The notes under the pieces were generated by a model that saw nothing but the letters and a program-made list of their open reading frames with translations, was not told where the DNA came from and did not search any database. A DNA stretch of 64,000 nucleotides from Cladocopium goreaui (Eukaryota > Sar > Dinophyceae > Suessiales > Symbiodiniaceae): NCBI GenBank assembly GCA_947184155.2, contig CAMXCT020001844.1, positions 26,001-90,000 on the forward strand, read 5' to 3'. Position 1 is the stretch's first letter; every line of letters starts with the position of its first letter. Below are positions 38,118-50,507 of the stretch, in pieces. The position numbers and the translations under genes were made by a program.

Positions 38118-39233
38118 AGTAAGTAGACCAACAGGTAGAGTCCATATCATCGGACATCAATCTCGTTTTCACCGGAAATCTATCCAGTCAACACGTATCT
38201 CAGAGCTTGATGGTGTGCAGAGCGGCGTCAAAGAATCTGTAAGACACTAGGTGGATAAAAGATGCAGATGGACGCCTCGATGCAGCCTGCATGTGACCTG
38301 ACTTGGAAGTGGAGAAAGACAGAGAAATGTTGACAACTCCACTGCTAGTGCATCAGCAGCCCTGCAGTTGGCACTTGGTGTAGCAGAAGCAAAGGGGTCG
38401 AGCCTCATATGTTTGGAAAGTACTTGGGTGTATCTCATGAGAGCCCAAGTCAAGCATGCCAGAGAATTTGGCCAAAGTCTGTCTTTACTGAAGGCAAAAG
38501 CTGGCATGGCAAGTGGTCATTGTGTCCATGCTTGAGACAGCTTCAGCAGCGGCAACTGTAGAAGGCAAGACAGCGAATTTTGTGCAACCCCCCCCAAAAT
38601 GTGGAGTAACAGGTGCAATGAATTCGACTATTTCCCCAATAGCGCAACAATACATAACGGGCGATTGTCTATCCCGCCCACATTTTCTCTTGGCTGAAGT
38701 GATGAAACCTCGTCCAATACAAACATATCAAAGTGTTGCAATGGATTCCTTGAGCCTGAGAAATGTGCTTGTCGAGTTTGACCCGACTAGTTAATGCACT
38801 TTCCACATCTTGAAGCCTGGTAGAAATTGTGCCGGTGGAAGAGTAGTTGATATACCAATATAACATAGTATAACTAATGTACTTAACGATATGAGTCAGT
38901 CCTGAGATAAGTCCGAAACCCGAAACCAGTGGCAGCAGTGTCTCACTTGCCATTTTGAGCGCACGTGGTTGATGCTTCCGACTATGATGAGAATGGAGGC
39001 AGATTTTTATCCTTCACTCCCCCTGTTTTGCCTCCTGTTTTGCGCACATGATTTTTGGCAAGCATCAGAGAGATATTAGATTGGAAGGTCGCATGACCCC
39101 TGATCAGTCCATGGCTGCAGATTTCCTCGGACAGCCACGTCATGCAGAAGGTTTTCTCGGCAGCTATATATTCTCAGGATTTCCATGGTACGCGGGAAGT
39201 TTTCAACGGTATTGTTTTTACAGTTGCGTTCAT
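38118..39233. repeat. A segment, copy 1 (without MITE)
   Basis: It begins AGTAAGTAGACCAACAGG and includes CATCAGCAGCCCTGCAGTTG (about 38351) and GGAAAGTACTTGGGTG (about 38413), which align with part of the beta monomer at lower identity. It ends TTTTTACAGTTGCGTTCATG and so shows the empty target site of the 438-bp MITE found in other copies. It also shows the empty site of the 814-bp insertion (GACTATTTCCCC near 38627-38638). Confidence 0.8.
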
Positions 39234-39464
39234 GGGAACTGACTTGGAAGCGAAAAACAGAGACAAATGATAGCCATTCCTTCCAGTTGAAGAGATGAGT
39301 CATTAGTCAGTCCTGAGATTGGTCCGAAAAAAGTGGCAGCAGTGTCTCTCTTGCAATGTTGAGCGCACGTGGTTGATGCTTCCGACTACGATGAGAATGG
39401 AGGCAGATTTTTATCCTTCACTCCGACTGTTTTGCCCCCTGTTTTGCGCACATGATTTTTGGAA
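39234..39464. repeat. G linker segment
   Basis: It begins GGGAACTGACTTGGAAGCG and ends CACATGATTTTTGG, where (AATCATTGGAAACATTGG) leads into a beta block. Similar copies lie at about 42847-43072, 47304-47536, 50508-50733, 53220-53449 and 58424-58650. Confidence 0.8.
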
Positions 39465-40981
39465 TCATTGGAAACATTGGAAACATTGGAATCTGTGCCT
39501 GGAGTGCTTCAGCAGCCGTGCTACTGGCACTTTGTACAGGAGAACGCAGGGATCGAGCGTCACGGGCTTGGAAAGTAGTTGGGCAAATCAAAGAGCGCGT
39601 TGTTTTACCTGAAGTCAGACACTGGCATGGCAAAGGAAGCTGTTACGGGAAACTGACGCAATGTTGTCAGAAAGCCAGCTGGCAATGCTTCGAAAGGAGG
39701 CGTTGGTTGCCATTGGCTGCAACATAGATTGATGCTTAGAAATTGGTTCCAGCAAGCTTGACTTGGAAACATTGGAAACATTGGAAACATTGGAAACTGT
39801 GCCTGGAATGCTTCAACAGCCATGTAACTGGCACTTTCTACAGGAGAACGCAGGGATCGAGCCTCACGGGCTTGGAAAGTAGTTGGGCAAATCAAAGAGC
39901 GCGTTGTTTTACCTGAAGTCAGACACTGGCATGGCAAAGGAAGCTGTTGCGGGAAACTGACGCAATGTTGTCAGAAAGCCAGCTGGCAATGCTTCGAAAG
40001 GAGGCGTTGGTTGCCATTGGCTGCAACATCTCTTCACCACGATTGATCGATGTTGCTTTCCTTGGATGTGCATGTTGTGCAAAGGTCATGTGGGCAGGCA
40101 TACACAGTGACTGGAGAGCGTGCAGGACGCTTTCAAACAACCGAAAACTGTGCCTGGAGTGCTTCAACAGCCGTTCAACTGGCACTTTGTACAGGAGAAC
40201 GCAGGGATCGAGCCTCACGGGCTTGGAAAGTAGTTGGGCAAATCAAAGAGCGCGTTGTTTTTACCTGAAGTCAGACACTGGCATGGCAAAGGAAGCTGTT
40301 GCGGGAAACTGACGCAATGTTGTCAGAAAGCCAGCTGGCAATGCTTCGAAAGGAGGCGTTGGTCGCCATTGGCTGCAACATCTCTTCTTCACCACGATTC
40401 ATCGATGTTGCTTTCCTTGGATGTGCATGTTGTGCAGAAGGTCATGTGGGCAGGCATACACAACAGTAAGTAGACCAACAGGTAGAGTCCATATCATCGG
40501 ACATCAATCTCGTCTTCACCGGAAATCTATCCAGTCAACACGTATCTCAGAGCCTGATGGTGTGCAGAGCGGCGTCAAGGAATCTGTAAAACAGTAGGTG
40601 GATAAAAGATGCAGATGGAAGCCTCGATGCAGCCTGCATGTGACCTGACTTGGAAGTGGAGAAAGACAGAGAAATGTTGACAACTCCACTGCTAGTGCAT
40701 CAGCAGCCCTGCAGTTGGCACTTGGTGTAGCAGAAGCAAAGGGGTCGAGCCTCATATGTTTGGAAAGTACTTGGGTGTATCTCATGAGAGCCCAAGTCAA
40801 GCATGCCAGAGAATTTGGCCAAAGTCTGTCTTTACTGAAGGCAAAAGCTGGCATGGCAAGTGGTCATTGTGTCCATGCTTGAGACAGCTTCAGCAGCGGC
40901 AACTGTAGAAGGCAAGACAGCGAATGTTGTGCAACCCCCCCCCAAAATGTGGAGTAGACAGGTGCAATGAATTCGACTATT

Positions 40982-41795
40982 CACGTCGCTTCGCAACGGC
41001 AACCGCCCGCACCGCATCGTTGGGCAGCCGCTCGTAACTGCCAATGATGTCGGCCATTGAGACCAAAATCATCCGAAAGTACCGATTGTCGGAAAAAAAA
41101 ACGCGAAGAATTTGATAGCCATGTATAGCGGACCAACACAGTTCAAAAAATAACGAAAAACATGAAAAAACGGCGAAATTGCTGTTATTTACAGTGTTTT
41201 TGCGCGGTGAGAAGCAGAAACCACTGCAAATACCATGGTTTTCGAGGGTCAGTAAGGTGGCCCCCAAAAAACACTGTAATTTACAGTGTTTTTTTAACCA
41301 ACGTCAAAAAACACTTGTATTTACGATGTTTTCATTCACACCGTAACATAAAACAGCGTAATTTACGAGGTTTTTGGAAGTTTTGAAGCTAGCCGTCAAG
41401 CATGCAGAAAACAGAAAAACCCTGTAAAAACCAGTGTTTCTGCTATCACAAAACGACGAAAATCAGTCCGAAAACGGGTCCAAAAACTCAAAAATCCGCC
41501 TCCGGGCCCGGCCACCTGCGGAACCGCAAAAAAAGATGTTGCAAACCAAAAAATTGAGGTCAAAAAGTTGAAAAACACGGTTTTTTTTTACTTTTCGCTT
41601 GCCGATTTTGGACGGGCGCGTTCACGAACAGGTGTCTTCCGTACTGTTTTTTACAGTGTTTTTTGAAGGCGAGCGTCACGACCTATCAAAAACAGGAGGT
41701 TTTGGACGAAAAAAGCCCCCCCCCCCAGGTAAACCTGTAACCTTTTTACGAGTGCCATCCGGAAGATCACGCCCCAGCACCTTCGGTGCGGGCGG
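40982..41795. mobile_element. Helentron-like non-autonomous element, 814 bp
   Basis: The borders are set by comparison with uninterrupted A copies (GACTATTTCCCC at 38627-38638). ATT is present on both sides (40979-40981 and 41796-41798), so this is either a 3-base target duplication or insertion between two Ts. The right end has a GCACCTTCGGTGC hairpin followed by GGGCGG. The 11-base CCGCCCGCACC, complementary to the right end, lies 21 bases inside the left end, an asymmetric inverted repeat as described for Helentrons. The interior holds many copies of TTTACAGTGTTTTT in both orientations. No long ORF is seen. Confidence 0.7.
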
Positions 41796-42396
41796 ATTTC
41801 CCCAATAGCGCAACAATACATAACGGGCGATTGTCTATCCCGCCAACATTTTCTCTTGGCTGAAGTGATGAAACCTCGTCCGATACAAACATATCAAAGT
41901 GTTGCAATGGATTCCTTGAGCCTGAGAAATGTGCTTGTCGAGTTTGACCCGACTAGTTAATGCACTTTCCACATCTTGAAGCCTGGTAGAAATTGTGCCG
42001 GTGGAAGAGTAGTTGATATACCAATATAACATAGTATAACTAATGTACTTAACGATATGAGTCAGTCCTGAGATAAGTCCGAAACCCGAAACCAGTGGCA
42101 GCAGTGTCTCACTTGCCATTTTGAGCGCACGTGGTTGATGCTTCCGACTATGATGAGAATGGAGGCAGATTTTTATCCTTCACTCCCCCTGTTTTGCCTC
42201 CTGTTTTGCGCACATGATTTTTGGCAAGCATCAGAGAGATATTAGATTGGAAGGTCGCATGACCCCTGATCAGTCCATGGCTGCAGATTTCCTCGGACAG
42301 CCACGTCATGCAGAAGGTTTTCTCGGCAGCTATATATTCTCAGGATTTCCATGGTACGCGGGAAGTTTTCAACGGTATTGTTTTTACAGTTGCGTT

Positions 42397-42834
42397 ATCC
42401 CTACCCTCTTAAAAATGGAATTGGAGGGGGGGGAGTCGTACTGAAATTTCATTTTAAAATTCCATTTTTGCAATCATGTTTTCTCAATGATCAATATTCC
42501 TCATCATTCCATGTCAGTGGCAAGCAGGTGAAAATTAAATACTTGCGCTTAGCTCCGGAGGAGCTAAGCACATGTCAGACTGAAGCAGCACATGTGTAGG
42601 GATGGCATCCCTCCAAAAATTTGCGCTGCCGTGATCATACTTGCGCTTAGCTCCTCCGGAGGAGCTAAGCGCAACTAAGTATTTTCAAACCAGTGCCCAA
42701 GGCTTGTTAATAAATGTTACTTTACAATTCCATTCGAGGGGTTGGATCACTATCCCAGGGGTTCCAAGCAAAAAAATGGAATTCGACAGGTTGATTTTGT
42801 CCCCCCCGCCCTCCCCCTCTATAGGGGTAGGGAT
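42397..42834. mobile_element. hAT-like MITE, copy 1 (438 bp)
   Basis: It starts ATCCCTACCC and ends GGGTAGGGAT, flanked by the 8-base duplication GTTGCGTT (42389-42396 and 42835-42842). The empty site ACAGTTGCGTTCATGG is seen at about 39221-39236. Inside are nested palindromes around CTTAGCTCCTCCGGAGGAGC (about 42645-42675) and AGGGATGGCATCCCT. It has no coding capacity. The 8-base duplication points to hAT or another 8-bp superfamily. Confidence 0.88.
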
Positions 42835-43760
42835 GTTGCGTTCATGGGAACTGACTTGGAAGCGAAAAACAGAGACAAATGACAGCCATTCCTTCCAGTT
42901 GAAGAGATGAGTCATTAGTCAGTCCTGAGATTGGTCCGAAAAAAGTGGCAGCAGTGTCTCTCTTGCAATGTTGAGCGCACGTGGTTGATGCTTCCGACTA
43001 CGATGAGAATGGAGGCAGATTTTTATCCTTCACTCCGACTGTTTTGCCCCCTGTTTTGCGCACATGATTTTTGGAATCATTGGAAACATTGGAAACATTG
43101 GAAACATTGGAATCTGTGCCTGGAGTGCTTCAACAGCCGTGCTACTGGCACTTTGTACAGGAGAACGCAGGGATCGTAGTTGGGCAAATCAAAGAGCGCG
43201 TTGTTTTACCTGAAGTCAGAAACTGGCATGGCAAAGGAAGCTGTTGCGGGAAACTGACGCAATGTTGTCAGAAAGCCAGCTGGCAATGCTTCGAAAGGAG
43301 ACGTTGGTTGCCATTGGCTGCAACATCTTTTCAGCACGATTCATCGATGTTGCTTTCCTTGGATGTGCATGTTGTGCAAAGGTCATGTGGGCAGGCATAC
43401 ACAGTGACTGGAGAGCGTGCAGGACACTTTCAAACAACCGAAAACTGTGCCTGGAGTGCTTCAACAGCCGTTCAACTGGCACTTTGTACAGGAGAACGCA
43501 GGGATCGAGCCTCACTGGCTTGGAAAGTAGTTGGGCAAATCAAAGAATGCGTTCTTTTGCCTGAAGTCAGAAACTGGCATGGCAAAGGAAGCTGTTGCAG
43601 GAAACTGACGCAATGTTGTCAGAAAGCCAGCTGGCAATGCTTCGAAAGGAGGCGTTGGTTGCCATTGGCTGCAACATCTCTTCACCACGATTCATCGATG
43701 TTGCTTTCCTTGGATGTGCATGTTGTGCAGAAGGTCATGTGGGCAGGCATACACAATGAC

Positions 43761-45727
43761 TGGTGCCACTTCGGTCCTGATGTTTGCAGTCTGTTTGAGT
43801 CCAAAAACTACAGGCGCGCATGACTTGTTTCTAAAAGGTTAATGCCAAAGAGCATTTGCCCAAACTCATCACAAAACAGGTGACATGCGTCGCGTGTGAT
43901 GCAAGTCTATCTCACAGCAACTCCAAGAGATGGCAGCGTCATGTCATTTCTGATCCCCCAAATCTTATTTCTGAATATTTCTGATCCCTCGACTCACCCA
44001 ACCTGCATAAGCCAGGGATCCGACACCAAACTCCTTCAGGGCCGAGGAGCGACTGCAGTGACTGCAGTTCTCACAACCTCGGAGGCCTGCTGGGACATTT
44101 CCCCGCGTGACTTGACTGCAGTTTCCGTGCTCGGCTAAGGAAGTGGAATACTGAGGTGGTTGTAATATGTTGTCATGGACATGTTTCAAATACCTTTGGT
44201 GACGCAACAAAGCATGGATTCCAAGTTTGCGGTTGAGAATAAAGCTGAGGCCGAAACACTTCAAAAGAATGGACATACCATGGATTTTTGAACAGTTGTG
44301 TGAATTTAAATGCCATGCCATGATGGCATAATTTATACTTTAATCCACTATATTCACTGTCACTATATATTCATTTGTATTTATCCATATTTATCCAATG
44401 ATTCATGATAGGTTTCAGCTTAGTTTGCCTTTTTTGCCACTGACATTTGCTATCTTTTTTGTGGACAAAAGATACTGACTCCGTGACAATTGAGATAGGT
44501 TCCTGTCAAAGATACAAAGACTTCTGTCCATGTGCTGCGGATTGCAGTGCTTGCCTTCGATTCTCATCCATGGTTTGCTGAGGCCTGGCCGTTTACGTCA
44601 GCATCGCTTCGTGAGAAAATGAGCAGCTCCACGCAGCCGGGATATAGATAAAATTCACATTGAAAGACCATATTTTTCAAAGCAAATCAGGGTTGCAGCG
44701 TTGAACATTGAACAGCAGGGGGAAAATGCTCTTGAAAAACTCAGCGGATGTTGTCTCTTGGCTCCTGAACAATAAGAACAAATCAGCGAAGAACCACGAA
44801 AGTACAAACCTGTTCCTATGGAGCATTAGATGTGTAGGTTTCTCGTTGGAACCAACAACTTCATGAGATTTTTCAGCTTTCTAGGAAGTAGTTTCCGTGT
44901 TGCACCAAGCACGCCATGGGTGGTGGAACTAGAACTATATGGCATTATATGGCACTATGGAGGACAGGGAGTGGGTACCTGTTTGGGATTCTTTCGTGTT
45001 GCCTTGAGTAACAGGCTCGCTGTTTTTGTGTTTTCTTTCCCGGTTTCCACATTTTCCACCAAACGATCATGTAAGTATTCATGTGATTTCATGTGTACTT
45101 GCGATGAATTGCTATGATTTGTTGAATTTGTTTTGGGCCAGCAGATTCACAACTCGACCCATCCCAGCGGCCTTGACCCCGCGGCGCGAGGCCCGATGTG
45201 TGCCGCCGCATCCGTTGATCGCTTGATCGCTTTGGATTAACCGCTGCAAGTCTGGTTGCTGAGAAACTGATCCGCCGGCTGTCCTTAGATTCGGATTCTT
45301 GAAACCGAAGGTGAAGTGGCGAAGCGAAGGCCCAAAGACTCACAGAGTCACTGTCTCAAGTTAGTGAGTCCTCGCCTTGAAACTCTCAGTTGACTCAGGG
45401 TCTCAAACGTGTCCGGTAGAGCCCTGAGAACCTCGACTGCCGAAGTCAATTGGCAATGCTGCAAGATTCAGGATTTGTCTATTGCAGCCAGGCCTCCCCA
45501 ACGCACGACCGATCATAGATTGACACAGACAAGCATTGAACACCATGCTTACCATCTATTTTGGGCACGGGTTTTCCCCGAGTCTATCAATGTTTATCGC
45601 TGGCAAAAATATTGTTTGACTAAGTTGAGAAGATTTAGACCTTGAAAGGAAACAGAATTCCATGCGCCTAGAAAAGTGTCTTCGTTCAGGTCAAAGCAAG
45701 ATACATTGCGGAAAATCATGCCGTGAG
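43761..45727. repeat. U segment, copy 2
   Basis: Collinear with copy 1. Differences include scattered substitutions, an inserted CACTGT near 44357 and a 9-base difference in the GC-rich patch. Confidence 0.85.
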
Positions 45728-46699
45728 TGCTTCAGCAGCCGTGTATAGTAACTGGCACTTTGTACAGGAGAACGCAGGGATCGAGCGTCAAGGGCTTGGA
45801 AAGTAGTTGGGCAAATCAAAGAGCGCGTTGTTTTACCTGAAGTCAGAAACTGGCATGGCAAAGGAAGCTGTTGCGGGAAACTGACGCGATGTTGTCAGAA
45901 AGCCAGCTGGCAATGCTTCGAAAGGAGGCGTTGGTTGCCATTGGCTGCAACATCTCTTCTTCACCACGATTGATCGATGTTGCTTTCCTTGGATGTGCAT
46001 GTTGTGCAGAAGGTCATGTGTGCAGGCATACACAGGGACTGGAGAGCGTGCAGGACGCTTTCAAAAAAACGCAAGAAAGCAGGTAGATTGATGCTTGGAA
46101 ATTGGTTCCAGCAAGCTTGACTTGGAAACATTGGAAACATTGGAATCTGTGCCTGGAATGCTTCAACAGCCATGTAACTGGCACTTTGTACAGGAGAACG
46201 CAGGGATCGAGCCTCACGGGCTTGGAAAGTAGTTGGGCAAATCAAAGAGCGCGTTGTTTTTACCTGAAGTCAGAAACTGGCATGGCAAAGGAAGCTGTTG
46301 CGGGAAACTGACGCAATGTTGTCAGAAAGCCAGCTGGCAATGCTTCGAAAGGAGGCGTTGGTTGCCATTAGCTGCAACATCTCTTCTTCACCACGATTGA
46401 TCGCGTCCTTGGATGTGCATGTTGTGCAAAGGTCATGTGGGCAGGCATACACAGGGACTGGAGAGCGTGCAGGATGCTTTCAAACAACCGCAAGAAAGCA
46501 GGTAGATTGATGCTTAGAAGTTGGTTCCAGCAAGCTTGACATTGGAAACATTGCAAACTGTGCCTGGAGTGCTTCAACAGCCGTGCTACTGGCACTTTGT
46601 ACAGGAGAACGCAGGGATCGAGCCTCACGGGCTTGGAAAGTAGTTGGGCAAATCAAAGAGCGCGTTGTTTTACCTGAAGTCAGAAACTGGCATGGCAAA

Positions 46700-46818
46700 G
46701 CATGCATTTTCGGACAACCCTATTCGCAGGGAGTCTGGGGTTTGCGCTTCGTCAAACGGACTCGGGAGGATTCGCTGCATAGGCCACGCTGCAAGGGCTT
46801 TGCGCAGGCACCGTGTCC
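46700..46818. repeat. 118-bp segment replacing the end of a beta monomer, copy 1
   Basis: It starts CATGCATTTTCGGACAACCC and ends GGCACCGTGTCC just before AGTAAGTAGACC. It occurs again at 48424-48542 in the same position and is absent from the other beta/A junctions. Confidence 0.85.
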
Positions 46819-47303
46819 AGTAAGTAGACCAACAGGTAGAGTCCATATCATCGGACATCAATCTCGTCTTCACCGGAAATATATCCAATCAACACGTATC
46901 TCAGAGCTTGATGGTGTGCAGAGCGGCGTCAAAGAATCTGTAAAACAGTAGGTGGATAAAAGATGTAGATGGACGCCTCGATGCAGCCTGCATGTGACCT
47001 GACTTGGAAGTGGAGAAAGACAGAGAAATGTTGACAACTCCACTGCTAGTGCATCAGCAGCCCTGCAGTTGGCACTTGGTGTAGCAGAAGCAAAGGGGTC
47101 GAGCCTCATATGTTTGGAAAGCACTTGGGTGTCTCATGAGAGCCCAAGTCAAGCATGCCAGAGAATTTGGCCAAAGTCCGTCTTTACTGAAGGCAAAAGC
47201 TGGCATGGCAAGTGGTCATTGTGTCCATGCTTGCAGGTATATATTCTCAGGATTTCCATGGTACGCGGGAGGTTTTGGCCGGTATTGTTTTTACAGTTGC
47301 GTT
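46819..47303. repeat. A segment, copy 3 (internally deleted)
   Basis: It runs as copy 1 to GTCCATGCTTG (about 47233) and then jumps to AGGTATATATTCTCAGGATT, lacking about 640 bases present in copy 1. Confidence 0.8.
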
Positions 47304-48423
47304 CATGGGAACTGACTTGGAAGCGAAAAACAGAGACAAATGATAGCCATTCCTTCCAGTTGAAGAGATGAGTCATTAGTCAGTCCTGAGATTGGTCCGA
47401 AAAAAGTGGCAGCAGTGTCTCTCTTGCAATGTTGAGCGCACGTGGTTGATGCTTCCGACTACGATGAGAATGGAGGCAGATTTTTATCCTTCACTCCAAC
47501 TGTTTTGCCCCCTGTTTTGCGCACATGATTTTTGGAATCATTGGAAACATTGGAAACATTGGAAACATTGGAATCTGTGCCTGGAGTGCTTCAACAGCCG
47601 TGCTGCTGGCACTTTGTACAAGGAGAACGCAGGGATCGAGCGTCACGGGCTTGGAAAGTAGTTGGGCAAATCAAAGAGCGCGTTGTTTTACCTGAAATCA
47701 GAAACTGGCATGGCAAAGGAAGCTGTTGCGGGAAACTGACGCGATGCTGTCAGAAAGCCAGCTGGCAATGCTTCGAAAGGAGGCGTTGGTTGCCAGTGGC
47801 TGCAACATAGATTGATGCTTGGAAATTGGTTCCAGCAAGCTTGACTTGGAAACATTGGAAACATTGAAATCTGTGCCTGGAATGCTTCAACAGCCATGTA
47901 ACTGGCACTTTGTACAGGAGAACGCAGGGATCGAGCCTCACGGGCTTGGAAAGTAGTTGGGCAAATCAAAGAGCGCGTTGTTTTTACCTGAAGTCAGAAA
48001 CTGGCATGGCAAAGGAAGCTGTTGCGGGAAACTGACGCAATGTTGTCAGAAAGCCAGCTGGCAATGCTTCGAAAGGAGGCGTTGGTTGCCATTAGCTGCA
48101 ACATCTCTTCTTCACCACGATTGATCGCGTCCTTGGATGTGCATGTTGTGCAAAGGTCATGTGGGCAGGCATACACAGGGACTGGAGAGCGTGCAGGATG
48201 CTTTCAAACAACCGCAAGAAAGCAGGTAGATTGATGCTTAGAAGTTGGTTCCAGCAAGCTTGACATTGGAAACATTGCAAACTGTGCCTGGAGTGCTTCA
48301 ACAGCCGTGCTACTGACACTTTGCACAGGAGAACGCAGGGATCGAGCCTCACGGGCTTGGAAACTAGTTGGGCAAATCAAAGAGCGCGTTGTTTTACCTG
48401 AAGTCAGAAACTGGCATGGCAAA

Positions 48424-48542
48424 GCATGCATTTTCGGACAACCCTATTCGCAGGGAGTCTGGGGTTTGCGCTTCGTCAAACGGACTCGGGAGGATTCGCT
48501 GCATAGGCCACGCTGCAAGGGCTTTGCGCAGGCACCGTGTCC
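48424..48542. repeat. 118-bp segment, copy 2
   Basis: Same as 46700-46818. The 47.95-48.58 kb stretch as a whole is a near-identical copy of 46.22-46.86 kb. Confidence 0.85.
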
Positions 48543-50507
48543 AGTAAGTAGACCAACAGGTAGAGTCCATATCATCGGAATCCCTACCCTCTTAAAAATG
48601 GAATTTGAGGGGGGGGGAGTCGTACTGAAATTTCATTTTAAAGTTCCATTTTTGCAATCATGTTTTCTCAATGATCAATATTCCTCATCATTCCATGTCA
48701 TTGGCAAGCAGGTGAAAATTAAATACTTGCGCTTAGCTCCGGAGGAGCTAAGCACATGTCAGACTGAAGCAGCACATGTGTAGGGATGGCATCCCTCCAA
48801 AAAATTGCGCTGCCGTGATCATACTTGCGCTTAGCTCCTCTGGAGCTAAGCGCAAGTATTTTCAAACCAGTGCCCAAGGCTTGTTAAGAAATGTTACTTT
48901 ACAATTCCATTCGAGGGGTTGGATCACTATCCCAGGGTTTCCAAGCAAAAAGAAGTGGAATTCGACAGGTTGGTTTTGTCCCCCCCCGCCCTCCCCCTCT
49001 ATAGGGGTAGGGATTCATCGGACATCAATCTCGTCTTCACCGGAAATATATCCAATCAACACGTATCTCAGAGCTTGATGGTGTGCAGAGCGGCGTCAAA
49101 GAATCTGTAAAACAGTAGGTGGATAAAAGATGTAGATGGACGCCTCGATGCAGCCTGCATGTGACCTGACTTGGAAGTGGAGAAAGACAGAGAAATGTTG
49201 ACAACTCCACTGCTAGTGCATCAGCAGCCCTGCAGTTGACACTTGGTGTAGCAGAAGCAAAGGGGTCGAGCCTCATATGTTTGGAAAGCACTTGGGTGTC
49301 TCATGAGAGCCCAAGTCAAGCATGCCAGAGAATTTGGCCAAAGTCTGTCTTTACTGAAGGCAAAAGCTGGCATGGCAAGTGGTCATTGTGTCCATGCTTG
49401 AGACAGCTTCAGCAGCGGCAACTGTAGAAGGCAAGGCAGCGAATGTTGTCCCCAACCCCCCAAAAAATGTGGAGTAACAGGTGCAATGAATTCGACTATT
49501 TCCCCAATAGCGCAACAATACACAACGAGCGATTGTGGCTATCCCGCCAACATTTTCTCTTGGCTGAAGTGATGAAACCTCGTCCAGTACAAACATATCA
49601 AAGTGTTGCAATGGATTCCTTGAGCCTGAGAAATGTGCTTCTGTCGAGTTTGACCCGACTAGTTAATGCATTTTCCACATCTTGAAGCCTGGTAGAAATT
49701 GTGCCGGTGGAAGAGTAGTTGATATACCAATAGAACATAGTATAACTAATGTACTTAACGATATGAGTCAGTCCTGAGATTAGTCCGAAACCCGAAACCA
49801 GTGGCAGCAGTGTCTCGCTTGCAATTTTGAGCGCGCGTGGTTGATGCTTCCGACTATGATGAGAATGGAGGCAGATTTTTATCCTTCACTCCACCTGTTT
49901 TGCCCCCTGTTTTGCGCACATGATTTTTGGCAAGCATCAAAGAGATATTATATAGATTGGAAGGTCGCATGACCCCTGATCAGTCCATGGCTGCAGATTT
50001 CCTCGGACAGCCACGTCATGCAGAAGGTTTTCTCGGCAGGTATATATTCTCAGGATTTCCATGGTACGCGGGAGGTTTTGGCCGGTATTGTTTTTACAGT
50101 TGCATTCGTGGGAACTGACTTGGAAGCGAAAAACAGAGACAAATGACAGCCATTCCTTCCAGTTGAAGAGATGAGTCATTAGTTAGTCCTGAGATTGGTC
50201 CGAAAAAAGTGGCAGCAGTGTCTCGCTTGCAATGTTGAGCGCACGTGGTTGATGCTTCCGACTACGATGAGAATGGAGGCAGATTTTTATCCTTCACTCC
50301 ACCTGTTTTGCACACATGATTTTTGGCAAGCATCAGAGACATATTAGATTGGAAGGTCGCATGACCCCTGATCAGTCCATGGCTGCAGATTTCCTCGGAC
50401 AGCCACGTCATGCAGAAGGTTTTCTCGGCAGATATATATATTCTCAGTATTCTCAGGATTTCCATGGTACGCGGGAGGTTTTCAACGGTATTGTTTTTAC
50501 AGTTGCA
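48543..50507. repeat. A segment, copy 4, with MITE at a different site and a partial duplication
   Basis: Collinear with copy 1 apart from the MITE at 48580-49014. Near its right end the block GATTTTTGGCAAGCATCA...GTTGCATTC occurs twice (about 49921-50107 and 50320-50507), separated by a G-like piece. Confidence 0.8.
48580..49014. mobile_element. hAT-like MITE, copy 2 (435 bp), independent insertion
   Basis: The ends are the same as copy 1, but the flanking duplication is TCATCGGA (48572-48579 and 49015-49022). The empty site ATATCATCGGACATC is present in other A segments (about 38147-38161). This proves a second insertion event with an 8-base duplication. The central palindrome is shorter than in the other copies. 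Confidence 0.9.

Larger units (their letters stand above)
40465..42846. repeat. A segment, copy 2, carrying two insertions
   Basis: It is collinear with copy 1 at 38118 but interrupted by an 814-bp element (40982-41795) and a 438-bp MITE (42397-42834). Sequence outside the insertions is nearly identical to copy 1. Confidence 0.88.

Noticed and set aside
43071..43823. 250-codon ORF across two beta monomers
   Set aside because: The frame breaks in most other copies through small indels and no family is recognised, so it is treated as open by chance in this copy. The idea of an exon-derived satellite is kept as a finding.
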